From assembly GCA_024404335.1 (NCBI GenBank), contig JAKSQA010000034.1:1-8035 (forward strand): DNA of 8,035 nucleotides, written 5' to 3'. The translations under genes were made by a program, and so were the position numbers. Under the pieces are notes generated by a model that ran no database searches, had not been told where the DNA came from, and saw only the letters and a program-made list of their open reading frames with translations. Shown in pieces: positions 7,623-8,035 of this stretch; position 1 is the stretch's first letter, and each line of letters opens with the position of its first letter. Source of the DNA: Mailhella sp. GTDB taxonomy: Bacteria > Desulfobacterota > Desulfovibrionia > Desulfovibrionales > Desulfovibrionaceae.

Positions 7623-8035
7623 ATGGAAGCGCTCACTCCGCGGCAGATAGTCGCCGAACTCGACAGGTATATCATTGGTCAGGAAGACGCGAAGCGCATG
7701 GTGGCCGTGGCCATCAGGAACCGCTGGCGGCGCCAGCAGCTCGACCCCGCCCTGCGTGACGAGATAGCGCCCAAGAACATCATCCTGATGGGGCCGACGG
7801 GTGTGGGCAAGACCGAGATAGCCCGCCGCCTGGCTAAGCTGACGGGAGCCCCGTTCATCAAGGTCGAGGCCACGAAGTACACGGAGGTCGGCTACGTCGG
7901 GCGCGATGTGGAATCCATGGTGCGCGACCTCATGGACGTGGGCGAGAAGCTTGTCCGCGACGAGGAGGGCGAGCGTGTGGCCGCGAAGGCAGCCGAACAG
8001 GCGGAGGCACGCCTCATAGACCTGCTGCTGCCCGG
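7623..8035 (+). CDS. hslU: HslU, ATPase subunit of the HslUV protease, 3' end outside the window
   Basis: 137 residues of the N-terminal part are visible. HslU is the AAA+ unfoldase that feeds proteins to the HslV peptidase in the cytoplasm. The start matches the family closely: [16 protein letters not shown], then [10 protein letters not shown]. Walker A is GPTGVGKT (57-64). The pore-loop motif GYVG is at 90-93, followed by [10 protein letters not shown]; the insertion (I) domain begins near residue 110. AAAGGAG at 7611-7617, five bases before the ATG, fixes the start, although the frame is open back to the stop codon of the preceding gene. HslV normally sits just before hslU in an operon, but it is absent upstream here, so it must lie downstream or elsewhere. 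Confidence 0.97.
   Translation, partial: MEALTPRQIVAELDRYIIGQEDAKRMVAVAIRNRWRRQQLDPALRDEIAPKNIILMGPTGVGKTEIARRLAKLTGAPFIKVEATKYTEVGYVGRDVESMVRDLMDVGEKLVRDEEGERVAAKAAEQAEARLIDLLLP

Noticed and set aside
7457..7759. Possible 100-residue plus-strand protein overlapping hslU
   Set aside because: It is Arg-rich and out of frame with the clear HslU coding sequence; a shadow frame.

Overview
The window comes from a GC-rich bacterium, and the gene content fits an anaerobic, Desulfovibrionaceae-like host. The pointers are a double-cluster ferredoxin and an HD protein of types common in anaerobes, a tandem Mop (molybdate-binding) protein, and a FeoB-associated cysteine-rich peptide behind a site resembling the Fur motif described for Desulfovibrio. 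The taxonomic placement is inference from gene content only.

Layout, left to right. (1) 2-1987 (+): the 3' part of a large ankyrin-repeat protein gene. Its last third is a regular tandem array with two nearly identical DNA units. (2) 2028-2519 (-): an HD-domain predicted phosphohydrolase, convergent with the ankyrin gene. (3) 2589-3299 (+): a double 4Fe-4S ferredoxin-type protein, divergent from the HD gene, followed after 52 bases by (4) 3352-5454 (+): ligA, the NAD-dependent DNA ligase, complete with zinc finger, HhH and BRCT regions. (5) 5455-5737: a 283-base leader rich in inverted repeats, then (6) 5738-6166 (+): a two-Mop molybdate-binding protein, closed by a strong intrinsic terminator at 6192-6224. 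(7) 6237-6959 (+): a polytopic membrane protein of unknown function, closed by a second terminator at 6993-7018. (8) 7215-7391 (+): a 58-residue FeoB-associated cysteine-rich membrane peptide with a Fur-box-like palindrome upstream. (9) 7623-8035 (+): the 5' end of hslU, the ATPase of the HslUV protease, cut by the window edge.

The genes look like mostly independent housekeeping and metal-handling units rather than one pathway. Ferredoxin plus ligA may share a transcript. The di-Mop protein, the membrane protein and the FeoB-associated peptide are separated by terminators. I do not see mobile elements, CRISPR arrays, tRNA or rRNA genes, or a clearly new multi-gene system. The most useful leads are the orphan Fur-box/FeoB-associated peptide, the structured leader before the di-Mop gene, a hairpin that would cover the ribosome-binding site of the HD gene, and the recent repeat duplication in the ankyrin gene.
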